From the NCBI GenBank assembly GCA_946902985.2, contig OX336397.1, positions 188,360,813 through 188,424,812 of the forward strand: a stretch of DNA of 64,000 bases, given 5' to 3'. This DNA comes from Meconema thalassinum. Its lineage: Eukaryota > Arthropoda > Insecta > Orthoptera > Tettigoniidae. The first letter of the stretch is position 1. Each line of letters begins with the position of its first letter. The position numbers were made by a program, and so were the translations under genes. The notes under the pieces are model-generated. The model had not been told where the DNA came from, ran no database searches, and saw nothing but the letters and a program-made list of their open reading frames with translations. Of the stretch, positions 32,302 through 45,404 are shown piece by piece.

Positions 32302-35291
32302 GTGTTAGAAAATAAATAATTATGGACTGAAGGTTTGCTTGAGATTAAGCATTGTTTGAGAGATATTCTGATAAGAATTGGACAGACGCTGTTTTTTTTC
32401 GCGCTAAGACGCCATTTTTATGCAGAGGAGGCAAGCCTTGCTTCGACACCAGATTCATTCAACACTGAGCGATTGACATGTCAAGTCGTGCTAATTAAGG
32501 CTCCAGCAAATATTACAGAATTCGAGTCAGCGAGGAAGGAGGAGATACCGGGAGGCGAGCGCTTTCGTCTGGTCAAGAAATAGAAGGAAGCCCCGTTGAG
32601 AACTTGCAGTCCTAATGAACGCAATAATTTGAAGCAGAGAAACATTACTGCATTATACGTATTTTACGTAGCATAAGAAGAAGACTGACTGCGATTATAA
32701 TTCTACGATTTCTCGAGATATACACTAAATCTCAGGAGAAGTATATTTATGAACGATACTTCAGAAATATTTAACAGCTATTTACTACGTCGACCGAATC
32801 AATCCAGAAAGCATGTTATAATCTGAACTCTACAGAGGGAGTTATGACTTGTTAAGCGATATGATGGGGAAATAATCTACAATCAGTGATGTGGACACCA
32901 GGTGTATAATAAGGAATTATAAGAAGGAATTATGAAGACAAACTACCACATTTCCAACTGTAGTTCAAAAATGTCACAAAATGCAACTCTACTAGTGGAG
33001 GATCCAATAACACCATGGAATTCTCGCAATATTATCGTCATACCATATGTATTCACCGTAGAACATCGAGAGAGCTGCCGTACGAAGAGTGACGACAGAA
33101 TCATCTGATTCAGAAACGTACGCGAGATGCCAGAACGCGTTTGAGTTACGAGGCTGGGGGAGCAGCGCTGGTTCAACTCAGGTCGTTCGAGGTGACGTAC
33201 TGTTGTGGACCGCCACAGCTGGACCACATGGTGGCCAGAGAAGCAGCCGAGCTCCGCAAGCAGGCATTTGGAGAACGCAGCGAAAGGAATCTCGTTCTCA
33301 GCTGCTCACCGCTACCGCAGTTTGTCAAGAGACGTACGGGCAGTAAGGTATTTGAGGGTTTACGATTCATTTAGTAGTTGTTGCCATGTTGTGAAGATCT
33401 TGTTCTGACCAAAATTTATGACCATGTTAATCTTCATTACTTTTAATTGTTTGGTCAGTCATGTTAGATGACATTTCAGTCATATTAGAGTTTGTAATAA
33501 AATTACACGTCACCGTGTGTCGTTTGACGTATTGTAAAATTAATTCCTCGTCTGCTTTATTGATAGTAATTGAATTCCGGTATGCGTAAATGCGTGTTTT
33601 AGATCGTGGAATGCTACAAGAAGGTTTATGTTGTGTAGAACGCTATACAAAGGTTCATATTAGGTATAACGCCAAGTAAGACTGTATACATTGTTTAAAC
33701 GCTATAAAATGATGTAAGACGTTATAGAACGCTATATATTGTTCACAGAAAGCTTTAGAGAGATATTAAGCAATGTAATAAGCTTTACTAAGAATTACCA
33801 GCACGCTATTCGTTGCTGCAGTAGAATGTAATAAGCATGATTGTTATACAAGGCTTTGAAAGCACGTAAATAGTTTAAAATACATGAATGTATTTTGTAA
33901 GCAATCAGCTGTGTTTAATGAAAGAGCAATTCTAGCTCACTATCGAACGAAAGACTTAATGCTAATGTAAGCATGACATGTATTGAGATACGAGGTGTAG
34001 TTGATACACTCAGTTATTATGCAACGTAAGCTTGAAGGAATGTTGTTAAGCATTTCTTTGCAGATGTGAACACAGAATGAGTGGATATGTATTATTTTTG
34101 TTCGATGGCATATACAGATGCAGATCTTCTAAGTATTTGGTTAAAATTTTAGCGTGGTAATTTATGGAATGTATATGACAAGTGAGTAAAGATATCGCAA
34201 CTGAATCGGTATAGCAAGGTAGTAAATGGAAGATTGCATAAATAAATAATGCGTTGCAAGGTAAAGGAACAAGAAATGGTAATATAATGGCTCGAGGACG
34301 ATGTATAAACGCTAGTTGTATATTTGTAAATTGAAAGTTATTTCATAGTATTTGAATAACTACAGTAGTAGGCATACTGATTTTCTCGCATCCCAGGCGG
34401 TGTGTTGAAATGGAATATTATATTTATTATTGTTGGAATTCCGTGCTTAGTAATGGTTAGATGAACGTCGTTGTTGAAGACGTATGCGCAAGTGGTAAGA
34501 CGCAAATTTTAAGAGATTTGTTCAATGCAACGATAGGAGTATTATGTCCACGAGTATAAGCGATATATAAAGACTAATGAGTGTAATGTTAATGTTGTTG
34601 TTGGAACAACAAAGTTATTGCGATGTGTGCAATGTTCTTAAAGCACCACAAACCACGATAAAGAGGTAAAGTTAACCATGAAGATGGTTGTTACTTATGT
34701 TCAATTGCATTGAGATACCTACCGAAAGAGACGAAATAGATATTAATGAAAGATTTAAATGAAGAAAGGATATAGGAGAGAGCCAGAGAGATCTATGGAG
34801 ATCTATAAAGATCTAGATAGTGATATCATGCAGGTCGTGATAATTATAAATATTGTAAATAAATTAAATAATGGTAACGATATTAAGACAATTTATATGT
34901 TTATAGAATTGTGGAACATTAGGGTGCGATATAACGAAATAGTATTTTGTAGGGATATTTGAATGTAAACAATAGTAGTATCTTGAGGAGAAGCGAATCT
35001 CAGATATACAGTTGGATTAATACGTTGATCTACGTTGAAAAGTTTGAGACCTAATGTCTATTTTTAGAAGGCATTTATAGTAAGGAAGGACAGGGTAATG
35101 TCCTAGATTGTGATGAAATTCACAAGTATTTCAGGTGTCAACAGGTGAAGATTTGATTTAATTATGTTGAGAATGCTTTGAGCATATGTTTTGTAATTGT
35201 TTGAGTGACAACCTTTTGAATAAACATTGGCAGGCACTATTTAGTCTGCCTCTTCCTTTTATAGAATTTCACGATTTCTTCATTTAACAAT
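32302..35291 (+). other. Long non-coding block; very tentative solo LTR-like ends
   Basis: Starts TGTTAGAAA and ends ATTTAACA, with AATAAA at about 35,219 close to the right end. These would fit a very long solo LTR, but I find no target duplication and no second copy. ORFs at 32,335-32,583 and 33,089-33,408 have no motif. Confidence 0.18.
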
Positions 35292-36245
35292 TAAAGGCGG
35301 TGGTACTACTGGTTAGATACAGGCGCCCACTTAATTTTAACCGTTCACCCTCGATATTCCGAGAGTTTTGTCCTACCATACTTGTAGTAGGAGTTTTAAT
35401 TGTAGCTAGTTAGTAGTACGATCGTGTTTTAAACATAATGAACCGAGAGATTCCTAGTGAACCATCTAGCGGGATTTGTTGGTTTATCTAGCTGGGTATC
35501 AACAGTCATTGCGATCCTTCCCATCCTCGGATAATAGGTGTTCGCTATGTGAATTTCGGGAACAGTACCATATACCAAATACCTTTTAATCATTATTCCG
35601 AGTACTGGGCTGCCTCTTCCGCCATTTTTACTGTTCCGTGGTCCATCTACTCCACTGTCCATGCCGTTGAGTACTTCACCATATCCCTGGCAAGGGACCC
35701 TTACAAGGTACTACCAGTCGGGCCAGCTGGACCAAGTTTTTTTTAATGTGTGTTACTCTAGCACTTACCACATTGACCTGGCTTGAGACAGGCAGAGCCT
35801 GGCTTCCCAAACATTGGGTCCAGGTTGGCGGGGTTAATGGGTAATATAAATATATAAACATAGGAAAAAATTGTGAACGAATAGAATCGAACTATATAAT
35901 GTCCGCTATTCTTATAGGAAAGTATCATTACTTACTGGTTGGTCCTTATCAGCCGAAAATTATCGCATAATAATATATATTCGTAGTTTAATTATGTTAT
36001 TAACATGTTTTCAACTCATATCATAATTTAACATCCGGTTCCATTACAAATTAGCATAGTCATAGAGCAGGATAATTACCCGTTACAATTTAAGCCAAAT
36101 AACAGAGACAAATACTATTCATAGAACAATCTGCAATATCACGAAAAAGTTACTGTATTTCTGATTTGTAATACAAAAGTCAGCTTGTAGGTAAACACTG
36201 TCAACAATTTAAAAATAATGCAGCATAAGGACATTATCATACTAA
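35292..36245. other. No gene recognised
   Basis: A segment around 35,430-35,850 is GC-richer and looks repeat-like, but I could not place it. Confidence 0.35.
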
Positions 36246-37787
36246 TATATAACAAGTAGTTCCGTGAAGAACTATACAGCCTATTTTCATGTATCCTACT
36301 TATATTAATTGCCACTATCAACATACACAATTTCTGTTTGATTGCTGTGATAGATTCGTAGATATTAAGAACCGACTAAATATTTCGGATGGTCGCCACG
36401 TTGGATTTTATATATGTAGGTCCTAGAGTTATGTACTGTTACATGCAGATTATTGTGAACGTGTAGTATTCAAACTTCAATCGCATAATTACGACACAAG
36501 AAAAAACAAGGAGATTTTAAAATTTTTCACAGCTGCCATCTTGAGGTTATGGAAACAATTGAAATAAATTAGATGCCAGTGGATTAACATTCGTATAAGG
36601 ATTTACTATACCAAGTTTCACTGCACTCGGATGGTTAAATTGCGAGAAACGTCCATGTGAATATTTATAATTCGCGTCACCGCCATGTTGGATTTGTGAT
36701 CACCAGGTTATTTAAAGTCATATAGGTGAACTTAAGTTCATAGCCCCTATGAACATAAAAAATGCAGTTTGATTGCTAAAATAGATTCGTAGATATTCAG
36801 TATCGCCTAAATATTTCGGATGGTCGCCATGTTGGATTGTTAAATGTATAGGCCATAGAGTCATGTACCATTAAAGGAAAACTATTGCGTAGGTTCATTA
36901 TTCAAACTTTCACTTCGATCGCATGACTACATCACAAGAAATAAAAACTTAATTTTAAAATTCGCTCTGCCGCCATTTGAGGTTATATAAACAATTGTAC
37001 TAAATTAGATACCAGTGGATTACAATGTGTATAAATATTTCCTGTACCAGGTTTCAGTGCGCTTGGAACATTAAATCGCGAGAAAGGTCTATTTAAAATT
37101 TTCAAATTCACTTGGCCGCCATGTTCATTTTGTAGTTAAGCGGTTTTTGAAAGCCTTATAGATGGACTTCCAGTAGTGCCCTTTATCTCCGTACAAAATT
37201 TTAGGGAGATATCGCTAATAGTTTCAGAGATATAGAATGCCGGTGAAATATTTCGCACATCCGCCATCTTGTGATTATGTAAACAATTGAACGAAGTTAG
37301 ATGTCGGTGCATTACAATGTATATAAACATACACTGTACCAAGTTTCATTGCGTTTGGTTGGTCAAATCACGAGAAACGTCTATTTAAAAGTCGCAAATT
37401 CGCTTGGCCTCCATGTTGGTTTTGTAGTTACCAGGTTTTAAAAAGTCACATAAGTGAACTTATAGTAGTTCCCTCTATCACGATGGAAAATGTCAGGGTA
37501 ATATCGGTAATAGTTTCGGAGATATTGAATGCTGGTGAAATATTTCGCACAGCCGCCATGTTGGATTGGTGAGTCGTAACAAAATTTGAAGGGCACGGTC
37601 AAGGTCGCCGGGAATACTGCTATGAACTTTCCGAGTTTCATTGAAATCGCTCCTGCCGTTTAGATTTTATTAGGGGGGGACACACACACGAATCACACAC
37701 ACACACACACACACGCACGCACACACACACGGACAAAAGGTGATCTCATAAGCCTATTTTTTCAAAATTGAAAATAGGCTAAAAATG
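36246..37787. repeat. 1.55-kb repeat unit, copy 1, with ~145-bp internal period
   Basis: Starts ATATATAACAAGTAGTTCCG and ends GAAAATAGGCTAAAAATGA. A motif related to GCCGCCAT(G/C)TTG recurs at 36,392, 36,532, 36,679, 36,823, 36,969, 37,115, 37,260, 37,407 and 37,552 (spacing 140-147 bp). The right end has a CA/CG repeat and a hairpin AGCCTATTTT...GAAAATAGGCT. Non-coding. Not assigned to a transposon superfamily. Confidence 0.85.
37687..37732. repeat. (CA)n microsatellite
   Basis: Interrupted CA run inside the 1.55-kb unit; the sister copy has a longer run. Confidence 0.9.
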
Positions 37788-38352
37788 AGATGGTGTGTGT
37801 CTGTCTGTCTATCTGTTCCTCAATAACTCAAGAACCACTGGTCCGATTTAAATGAAATTTTGCATGGATGTAGCTGATTTACCAGGTTTACATATAGGAT
37901 ACTTTTGATTCCGAAACTTTGCACTATTAAAAAATGGCGACTATTTTAGTGACGTCATTAGACCCTTTGGTTTCAAAATTTCATATTTCCATATCAAATA
38001 AAAAGAGAACGGTAGGAAATAGAAAACTTTTGATGGCACATATGAGCTTTGAAATTTAATTTCCTATCCGAAAGGTCCTTATCACTTTTCGTGTATCTCC
38101 AACAGTTAGCGAGTAAAACCGACATTTGTGACGTCACTACACCCCTTGGTTTCAAAATTTCATATTTCCTTTTCAAATAAAAAGAGAACGCTAAGAAATA
38201 GCAAACTTTCGATGGTATCTATGAGCTTTAACATTTAATTTTCTATCCGAAAGGTCCTTATCACTTTTCGTATATCTCCAACGGTTAGCGAGTAAAACCA
38301 GAATCTGTGCAATAAAACACGGTCAACACCGAGCGGTGCAGTATATCTCTCT
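37788..38352. repeat. Spacer with two ~179-bp direct repeats
   Basis: Bases from GTGACGTCATTA at about 37,950 recur from GTGACGTCACTA at about 38,129, each with AAAATTTCATATTTCC and TATCCGAAAGGTCCTTATC. No coding signal. Confidence 0.75.
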
Positions 38353-39797
38353 ATATATAACAAGTAGTTCCGTGAAGAACTATACAGCCTATTTTCATAT
38401 ATCCTACTTATGTTAACTGCCACAATCAACATATAAAATTTCAGTTTAATTGCTGTAACAGATTCGTAGATATTGAGAACCGTCTAAATATTTCAGATGG
38501 TCGCCAGGTTGGATTTTTATTTTTGTACTATTACATTAAGATTATTGTGTACGTGTGGTATTCAAACTTCAATCGCATGATTAGACAACAAGAAGTAAAA
38601 ACGAGATTTTAAAATTACGCACAGCAGCCATCTTGTGATAATGCAAGCCATTGAAATAAATTAGATGCCAGTGGATCAACATTTGTATAAGCATTTAACG
38701 TGCAACGTTTCACGGCACTCGGATAGTTAATTCGCGAGAAACGTCCATTTAAATATTTATACTTCGCGTCGCCGCCATGTTGGATTTGTGCTCACCAGGT
38801 TCCTGAAAGTCCTATAGGTGAACATATGTTCATAGTCTCTATGAACATAAAAAATTCAGTTTGGTTGCTGTAAAAGATTCATAGATATTGAGAACCGTCT
38901 AAATATTTCGGGAGCTCACCATTTAGGAGTGTTATGTGTATAGGCCATAGTGTTATGTACCATTCAAGGACAATTATTGCCTAAGTTCATTATTCAAACT
39001 TTCACTTCCATCGCATGATTACGACACAAGAAATTAAAACTTAATTTTAAAATTTCGCACAGCCGCCATCTTGAGGTTATGTAAGCAATTGAATAAAATT
39101 AGATATCAGTGCATTACAATCTGAAAAATCAATTACTGTACCACATTTCACTGCGCTCAGAGAGTTAAATCACGAGAAAAGTCTATTAAAATATTTTAAA
39201 TTCGCTTGGTCGCAATGTTCGTTTCGTACTTTACAGGTTTATGAAATATACATAGGTATACCTGTATCAGTACCCTTTGTCATCGTACAAAATTGCAGGG
39301 TGATATCTGTAATAGTTTCGGAGATATAGAATGTCAGTGAAATATTTCGCACAGCCGCCATTTTGAGGTTATGTAAACAATTGAACTAAATTAGACTCCT
39401 GTGCATTACAATGTGTATAAACATTTGCTGTACCAAGTTTCATTACATTTAGATAGTTAAATCGCGAGAAAAGTCTATTTAAATGTCTCAACTTCGCTTG
39501 GCCGCCATGTTGGTTTTGTAGTCACCAGGTTTTTGAAAGTCTCATAGGTGAACTTCTAGCAGTACCCTTTATCACCGTACACAATTTCAGGGCGATATCG
39601 GTAATAGTTTCGGAGATATTGAATGCTAGTGAAGTATTTCGCACAGCTGCCATGTTGGATTGGAGAGACGTAACAAAATTTGAAGGGCACGGTCGAGGTC
39701 GCCGGGAATAGTGCTATGAACTTCTCGAGTTTCATTGAAATCGCTCCAGCCGTTTCGATTTTATTAGGGGGGGACACACACACGAATCACACACACA

Positions 39798-39847
<50 letters not shown>

Positions 39848-39901
39848 CAAAAGGTGATCTCATAAGCCTATTTTTTCAAAATTGAAAATAGGCTAAAAAT
39901 G
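38353..39901. repeat. 1.55-kb repeat unit, copy 2
   Basis: Same ends and order as the unit at 36,246. The GCCGCCAT-type motif lies at 38,500, 38,624, 38,771, 38,925, 39,062, 39,209, 39,354, 39,501 and 39,646. The copies have diverged by substitutions and small indels. Confidence 0.85.
39775..39844. repeat. (CA)n microsatellite
   Basis: Long CA run with CG interruptions, read as a His/Thr ORF that has no meaning. Confidence 0.95.
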
Positions 39902-40639
39902 AAAATTTGTGTGTTTTTGTTTCTTCTGAATACGGAAATTTGAGATGTTTACACGTTTCAGACTGTTTTATGATGGATGCGCGCGAAAATAATGTTTTTG
40001 TTTGTCTGTCTGTTTGTTTGTTTGTTTGTCTGTGGACAAATTTGTTCCCTTATAACTCGAGAACGGCTGGGTGTATCAACGTAAAATTTGGTACAGATAT
40101 CCATCAGAGGCACGACACTAATTATTGATGTAACTCTTCTCCGTAGCTCTCATAAAAGGGGGCCTACCCCCTTAAAATACATGCTGAAATAGGCGTAGAA
40201 GGACGAGACAAAACTCATTTTCAGCCCCTCGATGTGAGAGACAAAACTCGGGGCCCCGAAAACCACATTTTAAGGACCGAAGACCAACCGTTTTTCAGAT
40301 ATTCCCAGAAAACTAATTTAATTTAATAAACTAATGAACGAATGCAAGCCATTAACCATGCCAACGGATTCTCAGAGGTCCTTCTATTGCTGTAAGACGC
40401 AATGCAACTCCATTAATTACATTAGTGTGAAAGTTTGCAAACGGCTAGAAGGTTATCACGGAACCAAATTAAGCCGTAAAATTCATCAATACGTATATGC
40501 GCTTAAGGGGATCAAGGGGTACTCGAGAATTTTTTCACGCGATTTACACCTGCGGGTGTGGTACGGCAGGTCTATTATATTCCTATCCCCGTATTATTCA
40601 TTCATTCATTCATTCATTGATTTCGTATAGGCCATCTAT

Positions 40640-41290
40640 GGACCGCGTCATTCCAACCGTCTCCTACTGGCTTTGATGTTTGCCCTGTACGCCCGCATTC
40701 GTTCTCGGTGGACTTCCTTCCGTTCCTGGGTCCAAATCTTTCCCGTTTTCTGCTTCGGTTTTTCTTGGAAACCTTTACAAGCTTGAAGTTTCCTTTTGAG
40801 TGGGGCGCGCTCCTGAATGTCTGTTGGTGTAATCCCCACTTCTTTCAGATCTTTATCCAGTTCAATGAACCAGGCCCATTTTGTTTTCCTCTCCTGAAAG
40901 TAAGTTATGTTGCGGTTGGTCAGTCTCGCTGGGTTCAATCGTTTCACATGCCCAATAAATGGTAACCTCCTCTTCCGGATGACGTTGCTTATCTTCTCCA
41001 CATGAGTATATAGGTCATGGTTATGCCGTCTTCTGTATTCCCCATTGTCTTTGATGGAACCCAATATCTTTCTCAAAATTTTCCTTTCTTTGGCCTCCAG
41101 TTTCTCGATCAAGCCTTTTTTGTTCATCGTGAGGCATTCAGAAGCATGCAAGATCTCCGGACGGATGACACTGCAGTAATGTTTTAGTTTTGCGTTGAAG
41201 GATATTGACTTTTCTTATAGATGTCCTTAGTTAAATGGTAGGCCATTTCCATTTTGCTCATGCAAGATATGAATGCTTCTTTCTCTGATA
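40640..41290 (-). pseudogene. LINE family F, C-terminal tail
   Basis: The minus-strand ORF 41,151-40,648 carries KERKILRKILGS, KRRLPFIGHVKRLNPARLTNRN, and a basic end rich in Arg/Lys. It follows an ASECL motif. Same family as the elements at 2,718 and 24,556. 5' truncated, typical of incomplete reverse transcription. A (TTCA)n tract at its right-hand 3' side (40,594-40,617) may be its tail. Confidence 0.8.
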
Positions 41291-43707
41291 ATATCCCTTC
41301 CCTGACCCGTCCTGAAGTACATGGCCATTGGCTGAATTAAAAATAAAAAAAAATTAGATGTTATAATTTCTCCCTATATTACATTATTATTAGTATTATA
41401 TTATGGCGTACAACGACGAGATAAATCCCCTCGGTGCCAGCAACAAAACTAGGGGGCCCTAGAGGGTCCTCGAAAACTACATTATAAGGCTCTAAATCCA
41501 ACAGTTTCTGAAATATTCCCAGAAAACTAATTTAATTTATTTTAACAAACTAATGAAGGAATGCAGATCGGTAACCATGAAAACATTATCTCAAGGGGTG
41601 GCATACAACTTTACTTCTATTTCTGTAAGAAGCAATGTCACTCCATTTATTACATTTCTGTGAAAGATTGCAAATGGCTATAAGGTTATCACGGAACTAA
41701 CGTAGACCGTATAATTCATCAATGCAATTAAAGGGGTGAAGGGGTAACCTAGAATTCTTTCATGCAATTTTCACTTTCGACATATAGTACAGAAGGTCTA
41801 TTATATCTCAAAACAGCAACATTATTTTCAAAAATTCCTGAATTGAACCAGCATTTTTTGCGGCTTTTAGGAATTTGGGCAATTTGAGGCTAAAGAACCT
41901 GAATTTTCATGCACCAAAAGCCTTTATAATTTATGAAAGGGGTCTTCCTGTGAATGGGCATCTAGCACAACGTAGAGGTTCAGTTTTTATGTGACGTGTA
42001 TTGCGTTTCGTTTACACGGCTTTCAATTGTATTTCACGTCAGGAAGTACACGTTAGGTGAATTTAGTCTGAGAGCACATTTTAACTATTTTTTTTGTCGA
42101 CATACGTGTTCATCGTAAGGATGATTTTATTTGATACTGTGTGGTAGATATACCCATGTTTGGATATCTGGGTGATATGTTGTAGACAATAGAATTGTCT
42201 GTCTGTCTTTCTGTGTATCTTTATGTACGCCTAAACCTCGTGTTCGGATGCTTGGTGCATCGTAAAATTAGGTATGGTCACCATGAGAATCGATACACCA
42301 ATCATTTATAAAACTCTTCACGTACTTTTCACACAGTAGAAGGGTGGATATAGAGAAAAACTTCTCAATATATGCTAAAATAGGCGAAATATAAAAAAAT
42401 ATCCTAGAAGGACGACCAAAGCTTCTCAATGTGAGACCCAAAATTCGGGAATTTATAAAGGGTCTCCGAAAACTACATTTTAAGGGCCTTAAATTAACCG
42501 TGTGTGTGATATTCCCAGTAAACTAACTTCGTTCTGATAAACTTGAAGGAATGACAAACCGCTAACCATTGCAACAGTAGCTCAATTGATAATGTCTGGT
42601 GTTAACAACGAACACCGTTCAAAGAACGGGTACTTCTGCTATATTCTAATGAAAGAATGCAAGCTGGTAACCATGGCAACAAAATCTCAGAGGACCATCT
42701 ATTTCTGTAAGACGCATTGCAATTCCATTTATTATATTACTGTGAAGTTTGCAAACGGCTATAAGGTTATTACGGAACCAAATTAAGCTGTAAAATTCAA
42801 CAATACGTATAATGAGCTTAAGGGGGTCAAGGGGTACACTAGAATTTTGTCACGCGATATTCACGTGCGGGTGTAGTACGGAAGGTCTTTTATATCCCTA
42901 TCCCTATATTGTATTTATATTATTATTATTATTATTATTTTATATTATGGCATACAACGTCGAGACAAAGCTCATTATTAGCCCCTCGGTGGCAGGAACG
43001 AAACTCGAGGGTTCCCAAAAACTACATTTTAAGGCTCTAAAACTAACAGTTACTGAGTTACTCCCAGAAAACTAATTTAATTTAATAAACTAATGAAGGA
43101 ATGATAGCCGGCAACCATGACAACAGGTTCTCAAGAGAAGACATCCAACGATCCATCTATTTCTGTAAAAATCAATGCCAGTCGACTTATTACATTTCCG
43201 TGAAAGTTTGCAAATGGCTATAAGGTTATCACGGTACCAACTTAGACTGTAAAATTCATCAATGTGCATAAGGGGGTAAAGGGGTACCCTAGAAATTTTT
43301 CACGTGATTTACACGTGTGATATGTCGTACAGAAATATATCTCCAAACAGCAACATTATTTTCAAAAAATACTGAATTGAAATAGTGTTTTTTGCGGCTA
43401 TTAGGAATCTGGGCCATTGGAGGATAGAAAACCTGAATATCCATGCATCACAAGCCTTTATAATTTGTTAAAGGTGTCTTCCTGTGGATGGGGACTTTAC
43501 ACAACGGTGAGGGTCAGTCTTTATGTGAGGTGTATTGCGTTTCGTCTACGAGGTTTTCAATTTTATTTTCACGTCAGGAAGTACACGTTAGGTGAATTTA
43601 GATTGAGCACATTCTAACTTTTTTTTTTCGACAAACGGGTTCATCATAAGGATGATTTTGCTTGAAACTGTGTGGTTGATTCCGACATCTGGGTGATATG
43701 TTGTAGG

Positions 43708-44028
43708 TTGGTTGGTTGGTTTCTCAGTTTAGAAGCTGCGACAACGCGTTCACGTAGCCTCATGTACTTTGAGTGTAGAATCTGTCTGATAACCGGTGTT
43801 AATTGTGATGGCTGTATTAGTGTGTGTTATCTGTATTTCAGGTAAGGACTGCAGACGATCAATTTCCAGTAGTTCCTACTTTTGTTACCAAATGCTACCG
43901 TCAACGACACCTAGCTACTAGATGCCACAACAACCGGCAAACTTTGGAACTAATAGAGAGTTAATCAAATCTAACCTACAAATTTAGCTTCACACAATTG
44001 TAGTTAGTGGAATGTTCTATTACATGAG
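43708..44028 (-). mobile_element. SINE family B, truncated copy
   Basis: Reverse complement of about 15,955-16,265 in copy 2 (shared landmarks TAATACAGCCATCACAATTA and AGTAGGAACTACT). The tRNA head is missing. Confidence 0.75.
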
Positions 44029-44662
44029 AGTCAATACACCAACCATTCATAAAACTCTTCACCATACTTCTCATAGAAGGATTAGTATAGGAAAAAACTT
44101 TTCAAAATACATGCTAAAATAGGCGAAATATAAAAATTATCCTAGAAGGACGAACAAAGCATATGTTGCGCTTCTCAATGTGAGACACAAAATTCGGGAG
44201 TCTATAAAGAGTCTCAGAAAACCAAATTTTAAGGCCGTTAAATTAACAGTGTGTGTGATATTCCCGGAAAACTAACTTCGCTCTGATAAACATATGAAGG
44301 AATAACAAGCCCCTAACCATTGCAACAGTAGCTCAATTGATAGCGTCTGGTTATTAATACCGAAGACAGTTCGAAGAGCGGGTACTTCTGCTAGTGATTA
44401 ATAAAACATAAACGTCAACATACCAGTAGTAGAACACACTTTAACTGAGTGTATAAAACTTCAATTCTAGTAGATATTACATACCATATATTGCGCATGA
44501 TACCTTTCGTCTTAAGGTAAAGATTAAAAATATTCCGTAACAGCAGCGGCATCAAAAGTGTAAAATTAGAACCAAATGTCACATAGGTTTCGGTGCCGTA
44601 AAGACTAAATATTAAATAAAGTTATACATTAAATGCAAAAATCATTTTACGACCACGTGTGT

Positions 44663-45170
44663 TATCGGCTAGCATTCTCGGCTTTCGCCTTGGAGGTCCG
44701 GATTTGAATCCCGGCTCTGTCATGGCATTTTAATTTTAGTCTGAGAGCCGGAATGGTGGGCTACACTCTCGAGCCAAAACTTGGTAATTGTTTTCCGTGG
44801 TTTCCCACTTATACTCGCAGCAAATCTGGGTCACGAAAACCAAGATTAACGGCCGAGGAGACCGATGCGCTGAGCACACGTCACCCTAATATCTGCAGGC
44901 CAAATGACTGGGCAGCAGTCGCTTGGTAGGCCTTGGCCCGTCATTGGCTGCAGTGCCATGGGTTATTTATTATCCTCGAAGCAAGTACCGGGATAGTTCC
45001 TAACTGAAGGCCATAGCAACCCCCTTTCCAATCCTTATTTGAATTACAAATACACACACTACTACAGCCATCACAGTAACACATGTTATCAGAAAAATTC
45101 CATACACACTCGTTCATGGGCTATATGAGCATGATATTGCAAAGCTTCTAAATTAATCAACAACAACAGA
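44663..45170 (+). mobile_element. tRNA-derived SINE family D with shared tail
   Basis: Box A-like ATCGGCTAGCATTCTCGG and box B-like GGATTTGAATCCC at the left end, a central CCGTGGTTTCCCAC region, and the tail ATTACAAATACACACACTAC..CAGCCATCACA that SINE B also carries. Confidence 0.7.
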
Positions 45171-45404
45171 ATAATTTAAGCTCATTTGATCTTAATACTA
45201 TGTTTCTTGATGATATCTCCAGCTTTTGTAGCGTTACGCCACATGCAGGGTTAGCCAATTTATTTATTTTTTAAAATTTCAATTCCCTACAATTATCTCT
45301 GTTAACAACATTTAAAAAAATGTATTCAGATTTTGATGTCGTTCAGATTTATAATGTTCTTATCGTGGTTTGGATAGAAAATGGTGTGCCATGGCTTCTT
45401 ATCG
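45171..45404. other. No gene recognised
   Basis: AT-rich gap before the tandem duplication. Confidence 0.4.

Larger units (their letters stand above)
39902..44400. repeat. Array of related non-coding modules (~1.5-kb tandem units)
   Basis: A module with CCCAGAAAACTAATTTAATT, ACCATGGCAACA-like, TATAAGGTTATCACGGAACC and a TACGGAAGGTCT-type end recurs at about 40,160-40,590, 41,410-41,810, 42,400-42,900, 42,960-43,350 and 44,120-44,400. Bases 41,400-42,950 and 42,950-44,400 look like one larger tandem pair. Insertions (LINE at 40,640, SINE at 43,708) interrupt it. No ORF with motifs. Confidence 0.7.

Noticed and set aside
39680..39865. ORF ending in HTHTHT repeats
   Set aside because: Translation of the CA repeat.
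36246..39901. Helitron identity for the 1.55-kb units (TC-like start and a 3' hairpin)
   Set aside because: The end is CTAA within the hairpin rather than a hairpin followed by CTRR, and no A|T insertion site could be shown.
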